Position numbers and translations under genes: made by a program. DNA of 64,000 bases from NCBI GenBank assembly GCA_028023455.1, contig JAQFVV010000142.1, positions 2,535,740 through 2,599,739 of the forward strand, given 5' to 3'. A model generated the notes under the pieces. It was not told where the DNA came from. It saw nothing but the letters and a program-made list of their open reading frames with translations, and made no database searches. How positions within the stretch are numbered: the stretch's first letter is position 1; each line of letters opens with the position of its first letter. Below are positions 9,159-22,550 of the stretch, piece after piece. The stretch is from Epiperipatus broadwayi (lineage: Eukaryota > Onychophora > Udeonychophora > Euonychophora > Peripatidae).

Positions 9159-12100
9159 TATATGGTATAACATAGGCCAAGCTCACTAATAAATAAGAAA
9201 AAAAAATGAAACAAATGAAAAGAATTTTTCTAGAGGATTGTGATTACTAAATGGTAACCATAATACTATCCATTAATAAAAATAATAACAAAAGCTAAGC
9301 TCAGGGTTCTTCTATATATATATATATGCTATAATAAAAAGAGCCACTGGGGTGAAAATAATAATGACTAAGCATTGTAAATATATTAATCAACATTTAT
9401 TAAATTTTAAGAAGAGGAAAAATGTCAACACATTTTGACAAAATATAAATGCTCTTAATATCGAAAGCATATAATAATGTAAATATTTTATATCCCCTCC
9501 AATATAATAACACACCTCACCACCTCTATTCTCCACATTTCATTGCAATGATCTGATCGACAATTCAAAACCCTTGATAAAGAATAATATATTTTTAAGT
9601 TTTATTTGTGACACTTTATTTTATAGAATAATTTCTTTTGCTAAAATAATTTCTTTTTTTTTTGGTCATTAATATTATTGTAATTAATTGCAATAATACG
9701 ATCCCAAGGTTCTTTATAAGATATTTCTGAAGTTGAAATTTTTATTTTTTTATTATATATATGAGTTATTAAACAATGAATAACATCCTAGTGAAATATG
9801 AGAAGATGTGCACTTATCCCTAAGAAAATATCTACCTAATTTATAATAATAACAAATTTTAAATGAAAATATATTAATTAAAATAAAATACATAGAAACT
9901 CTTAATTTAGAATAAAATAATAATCTCCTAAGATAGTTTTTGAATACAAAAACGGTTAGGGGATTTTATGGCCAATCATGGTATTGTATTAGCAATTCAT
10001 ACAAAATCTTTTTCATAATTTTGAAATAAATAATTTAAGAATTAAATTTATGAATAATGAATAAGCAGATAATAATTTTATTTCAAAAGAAGTCTTTATT
10101 TATAATTGAAATTGAATTATTGGGATCATTTATGATTAAAAAAATTAAAAAATATTTTATTCTTTAGATGCATTCTTCAAACCTATAGACCATTATAGCA
10201 AACTGATTATTATCTTTACTTTATGTGCATATACTATAAAAAACTAGAATGAAATATAATTGTCATTAATTATATAATGTCAAGATTTCTGGATAAATTA
10301 TATAATGTTAAGATTTCTGGATAATTAACATGTGATTGAGATGATATTATAATCGAACACAAAAATTTAATAATGAAATATAAGATTTATGTACATAACA
10401 ATAACATTTCAATAATAACACTTTTGAAAATTTACAGACTTAAAATGAACTGTTTAAATACAATGTTATGCAATCTTACTGCATTGAAGAAATACAATTT
10501 CACAAGTTTCCAGTTTATGGTAATAAACAAATAAATTTATGAATTAAATTGTAATTAAATATTTTAACTTATCTGACTGATGTAAGCTTTTTAATATGGG
10601 TATTATTACAATAATTTATGCATTTCTTCTGACTGATAAATGCTTTTATTAACTTAACTCTTTTGCATTTCACTAACATTCTGTCATATTTCTTTGTTCT
10701 CTCTAGATTTAAGCTTTCAACTTTTATCTTAATATTAAACCATTATTATTTATCAGAATATAATAAATTTGACCTCACTTGATATTTTTGTTTAGAAATT
10801 AAATAAATTTTAAACAATCACATTGATTTTTGGAATTATTTTAAAAATTAAACTTTAATCAAAACTTACAGCACTGTCACATCATCAAATTTCAGGTGCA
10901 GCAAATTCAATTAGAAAAATGAACAAAATCTTCTTCGTTTGATGTTTGTTTTAAAACTCTGCACAAATTACTTTTAATATCTCGTAAATATATCAATTTA
11001 TGCTTTAAAAGTTTTAAATTTTTTTTGTAATTTTTATGACATTGCTAAATGTTATAACAGAATATTGTAGTAACAAAATATCTTGAAAGTTGCATTTCAT
11101 TCCCATGACCTTAATATTTATGGTAAACTTCACAGAAGAATATATTCTTGTATATTTAAAAATAAAAGGCACTGAAAAATTATGTTGTAGCATTAAATTA
11201 ACTTTTTTGATTTATTCCAGAAAAATATCATTCAATACTGAGGTCTAGGAGCAAATAATAGTAATAAAGTATAAAATAAAGTAAATTCCATAACTCAAAT
11301 TATAATTCCTTAAAACTATTTCATATTCCTCTTATAAAGTGAATACAGCTGTTTCCATTATTTTGTTCAGACATATTTAAATAATTATAGTAATGGAATT
11401 TTAAGTAATAAGTCCATGGTAAAGATATAATATTATTTTTTATTTAACATAAGTATGGACATAATGCTTTTCCGATGAAAAAGAAAATTAATAAATTTTT
11501 ATTTTAAATACTTGAGTATATTTTCTCTTATTGAGTTTGCATAAGCATAAGTTGAAGGATATGCAAGTGACTGTCATTCATTCAAGCAACAATGATAATA
11601 AATAATTCACTACAATAAATAATTCAAATGTCATTTTAAAATTAATACAAAGGTTCTTCTATCTAGGATTAAAATAGTTCATTAATTAAAAGAAAAATAA
11701 ATTTATCCCAGAGAAAACCATAGTTTAGCTATAATAATATTGAAATGATATATTTCAAAACATTACTGAAGACAAAACATTTTTAAATCTTTGAAAAAAT
11801 CTAATACTCTTTCAACATTTTTTTAAATATTAAATATTTAAAAATATTAAAAAACTGCTATAAAAATTACAAATCATGTCGTTAACAATCTTATCCTTAA
11901 CATATAAGAAATACTAAATTTAAAATAAAGTTTATTGTAAGTATAAAATTGAAAATCACAAAAAGTTCTTGCACAATTAATGCGCGCTATATATAATTTC
12001 CACAGCATGTTGACATTGAATAAATACAATTTAACAATTGCAGAGAAACCATGGTTTACATGTTTCATTCTATTTTTCTTTTAAAAGGACTTTGGAATTC

Positions 12101-15100
12101 CCAGTAGACTTTAGTTTAATGTTTTAGTACCAGAATTAGAACTCTTTTAAGGACATATATTACTGAGCAAAAATAAAATTGCTTAAAAATAATTAAACTT
12201 ACGATTAGTTCTGTAATTAATTGGAAAAGAAAAGAGCAAGTGTTTCTTCTTCTCGTGTGTTTTTTCCCTGTGTATGTGCAGACTCTTCCAGTGTGTATAT
12301 TTATGTATACCTCCAATCATGTGATTGGTTTGATTGATTAAAAATTGATATTTTTAAATCATCGCTTTTTGACCTCTTATATTAAAGTTTAAAATTAATT
12401 CAGTATCTGAAGAATAAAACTAAAAATAGAAACTCATTAATATAAACTCTAGACTTGTTAATTAAAAATGTAGTGTCTAAAAACAATTATTTATGAAAAT
12501 AAAATTATTGCAATGAAATGAAATTAAATATTACAGTATAAAGTATACAATATTTTGTGAAAAAAATATTACATTACTATTTTATAATCATTTAAATTAC
12601 ATTAAATAAATAAATGAGAAATTTACCAGAATACCATTATTATTTTAATTAAGATATTTAAGAATAGTATTTAAATATTATGAGGAAGAAAATGAAAACT
12701 AAAATTAATAAATGTAAGCACAGTCCTATATATTCTTCTAAGTTTTTTTAATTAAAAATAACAATTTTTAATTGTAATAAATTAAATGTTTATTCCTTAA
12801 ATAGCTTAACTTTATTTACACTAATTTAATCTTTATGATATTAGCATGAACAAATAAACTTTTACTAACAAATAATTTAAACAGAAATGCTTTGTTATAA
12901 GCAGGCAAATTAAATAATAATATCTAATATTAAAAATTTAGACTGAAGTATTACTATAGTTTAATTTAAACACTAAATTTTAAGACATTAGAGATTATAT
13001 AAAAGTAATTCTAATTTTTAATAGTTTTTTGCAATACTTTATTATTAGACAGGGAAATATTCCTATTTAAGCAATTGAAAATTAATTTCAACTACAAATA
13101 AGTTCAAATCAACAAATAATAAAAATATTGAAATAATTTTTAATAATAATTAAGACTTATAAAAGTGCTTAGAATAAGTTATAAATTGTGTTGGCACTTA
13201 ATTGTAAAGCCCTAATAAAATTAACTTGTGAAAAAATTAAGTTATTAAAACTATAGATATATTTTTTACACTTAGGTAAATTAAATAACTGGGAATGTAG
13301 CTTCATTAGCAAAGGATAATGGTTACAATATATATATGAAGTATCTCATTTATACTTTTACATAAGTCAATTATATTTTTAGATAGAAAGATAGAAAATG
13401 GGTCTCATTTTTTTCTCTCAAAAAGTAATTTGAATCTCATATTTTACTATAATTATAATTCGGACTCTAAATAGTAGTGAAATGGTAGTTTGCAACAAAT
13501 GTAGCTTATGTATTTAAGAAAGTTGCCTATTTTATATATATATAATCAACTAATAAAATAATATTACAGTAGAAAAATTTGATATACATTTGCTATAAAC
13601 AAAGATATTCTGTATCAAAAGCCTGGCTTAGCATTTAATAAATTATATATTTGCTTATACCAAATTTCTCCATTGTAGTAATATTTCATTACTTTATTTC
13701 TTATCATCTATGGTATACATTCATTATTATTTTACATTAAAGCTATAGATATGCACACTTATGTATACTTCATGTTCAAATGTTGAAAATTACAAACAAA
13801 ATTTAAGTTTAATAACTTTTTATAAATAAAAATTAAATATCTATTATAAATGCACAGATAAATGTACATGGTATAACTAATTATAAAGTTAATTTGTATT
13901 AAAAACAAAATATTTTCTAAAGTTTGTACAAAAGAAAAGATAATTAATTCTAAATTTATTTTAAAAAATAGTTTAAAATCATGTTAAAGGTGGAAATGAC
14001 ATTCTAAAAAAGGTAATTAAAATGCTTGCAAAAAGATTACTAAGTTAAGTTTAAGGAGATAAATAATTAAAATAATTTAATTAAAAAGGCTGTTATTCCC
14101 ATTCAAAAATAACAGCTTACAAATAGGATATTGGACAAATAAACTTGAACCACAGTGAAAGTAATGGAGTTATCTATGAACAATAAATCAGGGGATTCAA
14201 ACTACAAGAGATGGATTCAAATTTTACTGATAAAATAACTAAAATCACATAATTATTCAATCTTTATTCTGGATTTAACCTGCCAGTGATTATTATTCTG
14301 CCAGAATTATTCTGCTTAAATTAATTTTTATCTGCTAATTCCAGCAAGTCTACTATGCAAGAGTAGAGAGATCATTATCTGATTTGTTCTGTCTAGCTGG
14401 CAGAGGGCAGGCCAAATTTATGAGTCATGAAAAAGAAGCTATCAACCTGAAAACCTATGTGAATATACATTCACTATGTATCCATCTGAGATAAGTAAAA
14501 ATCTGATGTCCAGTGCCACCAGAGGAAACGGTCCTTAAGCCAAGATAAAATCACTGCCAAAGCATTCTAATAAAGACTGCATATCAATTAAACCTTCATC
14601 CCCATAGCTATAGTAAAGAATCAACCCTGCAATTATCTATAGACTGAATGTGAAGAGCTAAACAAATAGTATACTTTTAAATTAATACTTAGTTAATTAT
14701 TATCTCTAATCTAATAAAATATATTAATGAATAATGATTTATTCTGAATCTGTATACAAGCAAGTATAGCAAGAGATAGTAGTTTAGTCTCCTATTATTC
14801 CACTATCTAATTGATCATAAGCATATAAAAATTAATCTACAAAAGACAATTAGTTTATAATTGTGACCTCTTACCATGCTATTAAATGTTGATATATCAA
14901 TCAGTTTATTTTCACTTTATTTATTTCATAATATGTTAAGTCAGCAAAAATTTAAAATTATGAATGAGAGGCAATCCTGCTTTATAGACAAGCTAGATTA
15001 AGATTATGTTAAATAGATATCAATTTGAGCTAACTATTCTTATATTTTGAGTTGTATTGATAAAAATGAACACTGTCAATCTGTTGATTTGGATCATGAG

Positions 15101-16469
15101 TTACATCTGATTCTCATTCTCATGTAACACATTAGTATTAGATGATTGTAATATTACTTGCAACTGCTGATCCCTTACAATCATTATCTTATTTAAACAG
15201 TGATATGCAGTAGATTTATCAATTTTTGCCATAAGCCATCTATCTATTTTACTTGATATATGTCACAGTGATACATATGTGACTTCTGGTCATTATGCTA
15301 TACACATAATAGATGGTTAATTTCTACTGTAGACATACAGTCACTACATGTATTTGCTCTTATATAGATATCATTGTACTACCAATGTGATTTTTTCTAT
15401 TTTACAATTATTTTATTATTTATTGCATACTAATATCATGGTTTGGAATTGACTGGAGCAGTCATTTAGTAAGACCATTCCTAGTTTACAAGCTTTTATT
15501 ATTATTATTAAAAAGAGTCAGTTAGCCTAAATACAGTGTGAGTTAAGAGTAGTTAAGTGTCTATGCAGTAGGTTGAAATCCATTCAAACAATCAATGTTA
15601 ATAGTGTTCTAAAATAGTGGCTTTCTAATATCAATTGTTTCAAACATTTGTGCATACTGCATATTATATCTGTGCATAATTAAATTAAAATAATAATAAA
15701 ATTAGAAAAATTTATTCATCATAAATTAAGGTATAAATTAATTAATTAAAGTCATGTCAGTGTATGTTTGTGTTGTATATACATGGATAAATAGTGTTGT
15801 CTCATTATTTTTGGCAATTTATCATCTTTATTTGCAATCAATAACTTAGGTAAATAGTTAAAAGTGTCTTGTTTTTTCTCTGACTTTAATGGGCTGTAAA
15901 GGGAAAGATTGGTATTCTGTGATATCAGAATGTGGAATGCACATGTGGATTGCACTCGGGTGAATTTTATGTGGGTTGTGCAATTCTGACAGTTACAACA
16001 TGTAGATATATTCATTTTCCTAAAACCCACATTCTGCCATACTTTTTTTAAAAAAAATAAAAATATTTAAATGGTTATAATGTTTAAAAGTTTATAAGAA
16101 GTTCTAGCACTGAAAGTTCTAGAACTGAACTTGGTCCATGGTATTTAAGTCATAAAATCTGCCACTACCATTATATCAGACATACATTTCAAGTAATACA
16201 TCAGAAAAAGATGTCTTTCATGTTTTTTTCATTTGATCAGTTTTTATCAACACTAAATTAATACAGTTTTATAAGTTTATATCTGGGCTAGTGATAATCT
16301 TAATTTTAATAAATGATTACTAGTGAGCATTCATGTGGTTATGTAAAGAGTTTGATACCAAAATTGTGAATTTGACACTTGTAAATCATAGTAGAATTTA
16401 TATGTAAGAGACCAATAAGAATAGTAAACTGCAAACACTTTTTGCACTTAAAAGAAAAACTTTTTTTAA
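9159..16469. other. Long A+T-rich region without recognisable genes
   Basis: About 7.3 kb with no long open frame or convincing exon. A 30-bp tandem duplication (TTATATAATGTCAAGATTTC...) lies near 10267-10325. A minus-strand frame at 15752-16030 (92 codons, Cys/His cluster near its start) is the only mid-sized ORF; I recognise nothing in it. The rest is A/T runs and simple repeats. Confidence 0.55.
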
Positions 16470-17165
16470 ATAATTCTCTTGGCATTTTATCATCACCATA
16501 ATTATTCTCATCCATTATTGAACCACTCTCTCCATGTTTAATACAGTTTCTCTCATCTCTAGACTTTTTTCTTTACATGCCAGCACACTTTCTTATTTTA
16601 TCCATTCATGTTATATGGGATCTCTTTCTATGTCTTTTACAATCTATTGGAATCCAGTTTAAGATTTCAACCATCTATCTATCATATCTTCTATAAATAT
16701 ATACAGCCACCTTTATGTCAATCTCTTAATGTTTCCAATGATAAAAGAACCACCTGTTTGTTCATTTGCATATATATTTTGTTTCAATTTCTTCTTGTTT
16801 ATTCCTAACATACATCTCTTTATTCATTCATTGACTGGTCTGAAATTTCTGTATTGGTCTTCTGGTAAGTGTCCAAATCTCTCTGTTAAGTGTCCAAATC
16901 TCAAATCCATAAGTAAGAATTGGGTAAAATATATTTATTAGAGAAATCTTTTTTTTTTCAGACATGTAGTTATATTTCTTTTAATAAGTTATTTTTACCA
17001 AAATCACTACCACCAAGTTTAATTCTATGATTAATTTCATCTATTATGTTTCTGTTTGTAGTAGTAATCTAATCAAGATATTTATAGTTGTTAACTTTTT
17101 CTAATTCATTATTACCAATCTTTGTTTTCTTCTTAATCCACAAACTACTTCTTGCAACACTGATA
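16470..17165 (-). pseudogene. Decayed RTE-like LINE, C-terminal part
   Basis: The minus strand, with several stops and frameshifts, reads typical RTE C-terminal blocks: VNNYKYL, IIDEINHRIKLG, KRCMLGI, then a HEWIK...CAGM-like segment and a final block matching the C-terminus at 2-136. It belongs to the same family as 1-136 and 50960-52150. With 17740-18320 it forms one copy whose two halves are separated by the PLE remnant at 17190-17670. It is non-functional. Confidence 0.7.
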
Positions 17166-17201
17166 TAAAATGTTTTAGAAATATGGAATCACCCTGTCTT
17201 A

Positions 17202-17573
17202 GACAGGATCAAACCTGAACTCACCTCTCAAGTTGTATAAAAAATCACCTGCCCCCAAAGAAGTTGCATGACAACATATTATGGAGAAACTAAAACCAAC
17301 ATTGCAACAAGAGCAACTCAACATAGATATCTCTATATCAGGACTAAAACTAAGCATGAAGGCAATTCAATTTTTGTTGAGCATTAGAGAACCACTGACC
17401 ATGCCTTCTTATCCACCACAGCTAGTGTTATCTGCTCTGAAAGAAATGATATTAAACCCAAAGTCAGAGAAGCTTACTACATAGTAAGTGACCCAGCAGC
17501 AATCAATAGGAGAGGCCTGCTTTTCTCTGTCTTGAAAATGGTCTATGTAGCATCTTCACATGAATTTGCATAA
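17202..17573 (+). pseudogene. Penelope-like element remnant, GIY-YIG endonuclease domain
   Basis: One frame, broken by two in-frame TAA/TAG codons, reads KITCPQRSCMTTYYGETKTN, then ATQHRYLYIRTKTKHEGNSI, ERNDIKPKVREAYYI and AAINRRG. This aligns block by block with the C-terminal GIY-YIG domain of the intact PLE at 34723-37017 (YYGET, QHKYLYKR, ERNDIKRKVKEAWYI, KAINRR). The downstream sequence to about 17670 also resembles the PLE's 3' flank (TTTGCATAAATTA, then a GCCATGAATATG-like block). It is an old copy of the same family, and only this end survives. It sits inside a decayed RTE LINE of opposite strand. Confidence 0.82.
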
Positions 17574-17739
17574 ATTAGGATTAATATTATAGTTCTTAAT
17601 TAAACTCCGGTAGCCATGAATATGGGACTATAAACTGTCCTGAAAGCACTTGCCATTAACTTTTTTGAATAATATTACTTATGTTTAACAGCTTCATTAT
17701 CTGTGCGCAAAGCACATATATATATTTAATGTTAATTTT

Positions 17740-18320
17740 TATAATATCATTATGTAATCTAATCATTGCTGTTCTATTTTATAAATATTCTTCAGAATAT
17801 AACAATATCCTCAATCTATAGCTTGATGATTCAATGCACTAGTTCCTTTTCATAATCTATAAATCAAAAGCATAATGGTAATTCATAGTTATTAATCCTT
17901 TCTGTTACTTCTCTCAACACTTTGATAAGATCCATTGCAAAAAAAACCCACTTTTAAATCCAGTTTGTTTCTTTGGTTGGTTAAAATCCAAAGTTCACTA
18001 TACATGAATTGTAATTATCTTGATAAAACTTTTTGTATAGAACTGATAAAAGACTTCTAAGTCTGTAATTTCTAATATTTCCTTTATCATTTTTTTTAAA
18101 TATAAATATTAATTTGTATTCTTCCAATTTCATCTGGTAAATTTTTATCATTTAGACATTTGGTATATAACTTTGCCAATAAATTTTCTATCTCTTCACC
18201 TGCTTCTTTTAAAATATCGTTTATAATTCTATTATTACTTGGAGCTTTTTCTTTCTTGGTAAATTTAATAGCACATCTCACTTTATTTACATATATATAG
18301 AGAGAGAAAGAGAAATTCAA
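17740..18320 (-). pseudogene. Decayed RTE-like LINE, N-terminal part of the reverse transcriptase
   Basis: The minus strand reads an RT N-terminal segment, NDILKEAGEEIENLLAKLYT then KCLNDKNLPDE, typical of RTE elements. Further on, with frameshifts, come FIKIITI, QTGFKSGF and NYELPLCF...IDYEKEF-like blocks corresponding to RT motifs up to the first catalytic Asp region. It lies in the correct order and orientation with 16470-17165, so both are halves of one old copy. Confidence 0.72.
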
Positions 18321-20214
18321 CCAACTTTAAATTATATCAGCAATATCTATGAACATCATAAAGAATAACTACAAATAAATTATGATTCCCCCCCCCCCAT
18401 ATTTATAGTTATTTTCTGTAATGTTAAAATATATGGCAGATATATTTGTTATAGTTTTATCTGTTTAGCATTATGCACTATGCATTTACATGATATACAA
18501 TAAAAGCAAAATTATATTATTAATGCACCTCCTGTTTTCTATTTTATTATACACTTTACCACCTGATAAAAAAAATTAAATCCAACTTTTGTAGGATATG
18601 TGTTGAAAACAAGTTCACTTACCAAATATTTGATCAATATTCTCATCAATATAATAACATCACACTTATTTAAATATTATTAAGATCTTTAAACATTAAC
18701 AATAAAAGATTACATTGGTAGTATTTAATGAGAATGATGTTACATTAATGAGAATATCAACTATCTTCAAAGGCATTTGATAAGTGACTACTTTAAAACC
18801 CATATTCTATTTAAAATTGTTTTTACATTTTTGATGTGTTAAATATCTCCACTTAATTTACCATTTATGGTGTCACTAAATTGTTTATTATATATATATT
18901 TATTTAAGAATTTTGTGTCATATATGTGTGCGTGCTATGTTTTCTTCTTGAACATTTATCAATATAGTATTATGGTCAAGTTAGTGGGTGAGACTAAATT
19001 GTCGTTGTACTGTTTATTCATAAATAATTAAATCATTTAAATATAACCTTAAAATACATTAAATGTTATTAGGTTATATAAAAAATAATTGAAGGTCTGC
19101 ATTGCTTTGAACTGTTAGATTAGGGAAGATCCTTTGACCTTAAGTTTCGATTCTGCCACTCCATCAGCAGGTCATACTTTAATCTAATATTTTAGAGTAT
19201 ATAATCTTCTATTTGAGTATTTAGATTTATTCTAGTGTCTCAGTGGTAATAACCACCATTCTTGGTGGGACTGTTCATGTCGAAAAAAAAAAGTATAGTA
19301 ATTTGTTGGGGCAAATAAAAATTGTTTTACAACTAAATTATTGTTTTAATAATAAAAAGAACTAATAGCAGGAAATTTAACTAATATCTACCATTAATTT
19401 AAGATGTTTCATAACTAGAATAAGTGTACTTATAGATCCATTTTTAAATCAAAAAAGAGAAAAGGATTTTTTTTCTTCTGAGAAATGATTTCATATAAAG
19501 GTAACATATTAATAACAAACTTAAACAAAATTAAAAAATTAAATCTTATGTATTAATAAGGTTATAAACGCAAACATATATAATGAAAATTTTACGAAAA
19601 AGAAAATATATATATATATAATTGTACATATAAAAAAGAAAATAGAATAAAAAAGTTTATTTTTTTTAATTAAACATTGTGTTTAGCAATAGATTAAAAT
19701 GTTGCGTGTAACCTACTTTAAACGCAATTGATTAAAAATATTTACAAACCTTTGCTAGCAGTCTGGTGAGGATTATTTTAAATCATAATAATCAAGCTTT
19801 TAAATTGTTGAGTAAAAATTGTTTTAATAAGATTTGAAAATGTAATAACTATTAAAAATCTAAATCATAAATATAGTATTTAAAAATTATCATTTGAAAT
19901 AAGTTTGTTTTTTTTGTTTTGTTTTTTTTAAAGAAAAAAAATATTGTAGAATGAAAGCATTGAAATAATATATAAAATTTTGATCTAGATTTTTATTATT
20001 ATTATAAAATCAATAACATAGTTTAACACAGCATATATGTTAAACGAGAGTATACTATACACCCGATTAGTCTTCACTAAACTAATCTATTTTGTAATTA
20101 AATATGCAATATAAAGGTAAAAACAGGGTTATATTTTAATCATTAAAAAAAAAAAATCTTCGAATGGCGAAAAAATATACCGTTACAATGGTTTAATAAT
20201 TAGTGTTCAAAAAA
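18321..20214. other. A+T-rich spacer, no gene seen
   Basis: Simple A/T runs and a (C)9 run near 18380. A tRNA-like stretch around 19110-19160 (AGTTTCGATTCTG, box B-like) may be an old SINE but lacks a clear box A and flanking repeats. No coding exon is seen. Confidence 0.5.
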
Positions 20215-20335
20215 CTTGATATTCTTTATCAGTCAGTATTGGAAAAAAAATATTCAATCGTTTTTGGCATGGATACATATCTACTTGAGAATGTAAATCA
20301 ATTTAAATATCTTAGAAGTCGTATAAGTAGAAAAA
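20215..20335 (+). pseudogene. Short LINE reverse-transcriptase fragment
   Basis: A short frame reads ILYQSVLEKKYSIVFGMDTY, then LLENVNQFKYLRSRISR. This is the conserved block just after the RT catalytic core (ENV-QFKYLGS) in many LINEs. The same block appears on the opposite strand at 20690-21580, so both are probably the same family. Only about 40 codons remain. Confidence 0.6.
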
Positions 20336-20689
20336 TTTGGATGTTTAAATGCGCACATATGCAAATACATTGCTGATATCTTTAACTAGTTATAAAATAT
20401 GGTATTTTATCACAGACTATGCAATTAAATAACCTTTATCAACAACAGCAGTAGGATCAGACACTTGTAAATAACTGTACCAACTTAAGAAAAAAAATCA
20501 AATAATAATAATACACTGTGTGGCTTAGTACAGTGGTGAATTGTCAGATTAAGATCTCCTTGAATCGATTATAATTTTGACACTTCCTGTGCTTAAACTT
20601 GCTAAGAATTCCTGAGCAATAAAGACATCCAATTACTTATTTTTACACACTAGAAAAGATTTTTATAATGTCTATGTAAACTAATCTGT

Positions 20690-21580
20690 AAATTACAAAT
20701 AGGCTTTCTTTTAGAGCATGCTAATCTATATTATTCAGATCATATAATAGATATTTTGATGTTGCTTTTTAATGTCTTCATCCCAGAGAATTCAATATCT
20801 TATCAAATGTAGCTCTCCAATGCACTTTTGCCTGTCATATCTTCCTAATAAAACAATCATTACTGCTTACTTCCCAATAAAAATCTTTAATATTGTTTAT
20901 TATGTCTCCCATGAAAAACACACTTAAATTCACTATAAAATGTTTTTGGAAGTCTTATATTACTTATTTATTCTATATATCTAACCCAATAAAGATGTGC
21001 TTTTACAGTAATGGATTCCTCAATACCACATCTAGAATGTTAAAAAACTTTATTGATTGGTTTTATGATCTATATATAACTAATTTAAATGTATTAATTA
21101 TTTAATTGTGATAAAATACTCTATTCCTCAAATTGTTAAATGCAGTAGTTGTATATTAAAGTCTGTGCTGCAAAGTCTAAATCCACCTTGATACACAAAA
21201 ACTACCAATATATTTAAATTGTCTCACATTTTCAAGTTGATAATCATCCAAGCTAAAAATCTCTGAATTTTTTTCTAGGACTAGATGATAAAGGACTTGA
21301 GTTTTTTGAATAGTAATTACTATACCAAAGTCTTTTATACTGCATTTAAAAGATTAATTATATTCTATAAATTACATTACCATTGGCAAGTATAGCATTT
21401 AATAATCAGCATACTGTACATTTAGAAGACAAATAATAAAATTCTTGTTTGCTTTTGATTCAAATTTAAAATTCCACTATTCACAGCTGTTTATAGATAG
21501 TTCCAGAAAATTGCTAACATAAAAATTAAAAACAAGGTTGGAGATGGTTTCACGTTCTTCTTTAACACAAATTTTTATTT
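20690..21580 (-). pseudogene. Decayed LINE reverse transcriptase, C-terminal half
   Basis: The minus strand, with frameshifts and stops, reads FGIVITIQKTQVLYH, LDDYQLENVRQFKYIGSF, then NNLRNRVF, ITVKAHLYWV, RLPKNILYSEL and KVHWRATFDKILNSLG-like blocks. These are the successive landmarks of the RT thumb and C-terminus of a jockey/CR1-like LINE often seen in invertebrate genomes (QFKYLGS; LRWAGHV; LP-K-LLYGEL). It is clearly inactive. Clade assignment is tentative. Confidence 0.65.
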
Positions 21581-22283
21581 TAAATGTTTTAGATTATCTA
21601 CCCATAATAAGAACTCATTCTCACTTATAGTAGGGACATGAGACCTAAACCTTTTACAAATGTAATATAAAGATATTAGAAAAATGTTTAATAAAATAGT
21701 TAAAAGTAAGATATCAAGATCCTAAGATCAATAATTATGTTTTTCAGTTTGCTGGATATAATTTTATAGGTCTATTATTGTAAAATCAGATATTCATGGG
21801 AGTAGATTCATTATATAATTGAATAATTCAAAATTTTCCAAAAAATATTTTATGTTAAATGTGAGACAAGTTTTTGGAGAAAGCAGGGCTCTTTTACTGC
21901 TATAAAAATATCTCATTAAATGCACTTTAAATGTAATATTGATTGTTTTTATTAAAAACATATGTGAAATGATAGAATACAATAAATAATTTTCAATTAG
22001 ATGACAAGATGTTAAATAAACAGAATAAATAGAATTACTCTGGTTGCATTTGTGTTACACAGATTATTTGTATAATCAATGCAAAACTCATCTCTAATGG
22101 ATTATTATTACTGGAATTGTCTGGTATTATTGTTTTATCTGTTTTCCTTGCAATTGGAATGGTCATGTTTATTTGAAACCAGATGATGATAATGATGAGA
22201 AGAGTCTCCTTTAGATTCCTGGCAAATCTTCTAGGATTTTGCTTTTACATTTACATTTTCTAAAGTATATGTGTATTTTGGAC
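21581..22283. other. A+T-rich spacer, no gene seen
   Basis: No recognisable coding segment. Short open frames here have no domain features. Confidence 0.5.
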
Positions 22284-22550
22284 ATATATATATATTTCTT
22301 AAAATACTTCTTTTATATAAACTTCAATGCAAACAAATTTTCTTTAAAAAAAAACTTCTTTATTTTCCTTAGTTTTGACTGTCCAGCAGTCTTCATCAGA
22401 GCTTATCAAAGTAGATAAGTTTGATAAGCTCTGATGAAGACTGCTGGCCAGTCGAAACCGTAAGAAAAATAAAGAATTTTTTTTAAGAAAATTTGTTTGC
22501 ATTGAAGTATATGAAAGAAGTGTTTTAAGAAATATATATATATGAATATA
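22284..22550. repeat. Inverted pair of a ~130-bp repeat (palindrome) with hammerhead-like core
   Basis: Left arm 22284-22410 and right arm 22421-22550 are imperfect reverse complements. They share TTTGATAAGCTCTGATGAAG at the centre, then AATAAAGAA, then an AGAAAATTTGTTTGCATTGA block further out. About 10 bases separate the arms. The arrangement looks like two copies of one small retroelement end in opposite orientation. The right copy keeps the hammerhead-type GAAAC and the left copy has lost it. Confidence 0.75.
22431..22458 (+). ncRNA. Hammerhead ribozyme-like motif (probably a relic)
   Basis: CTGATGA at 22431-22437 is followed by a perfect stem II (GACTG, loop CTGGC, CAGTC) and then GAAAC at 22454-22458. 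That is the conserved core order of a type I hammerhead. A very short stem III could form in ACCGTA, leaving GTA as a cleavage triplet, but the flanks pair poorly for stem I, so activity is doubtful. Hammerheads of this minimal type are known from Penelope-like elements and related retroelements. Confidence 0.5.

Noticed and set aside
20515-20600. tRNA-like stretch TGGCTTAGTACAGTGG as a SINE
   Set aside because: It has a box A-like sequence, but box B is not convincing and there are no flanking repeats.
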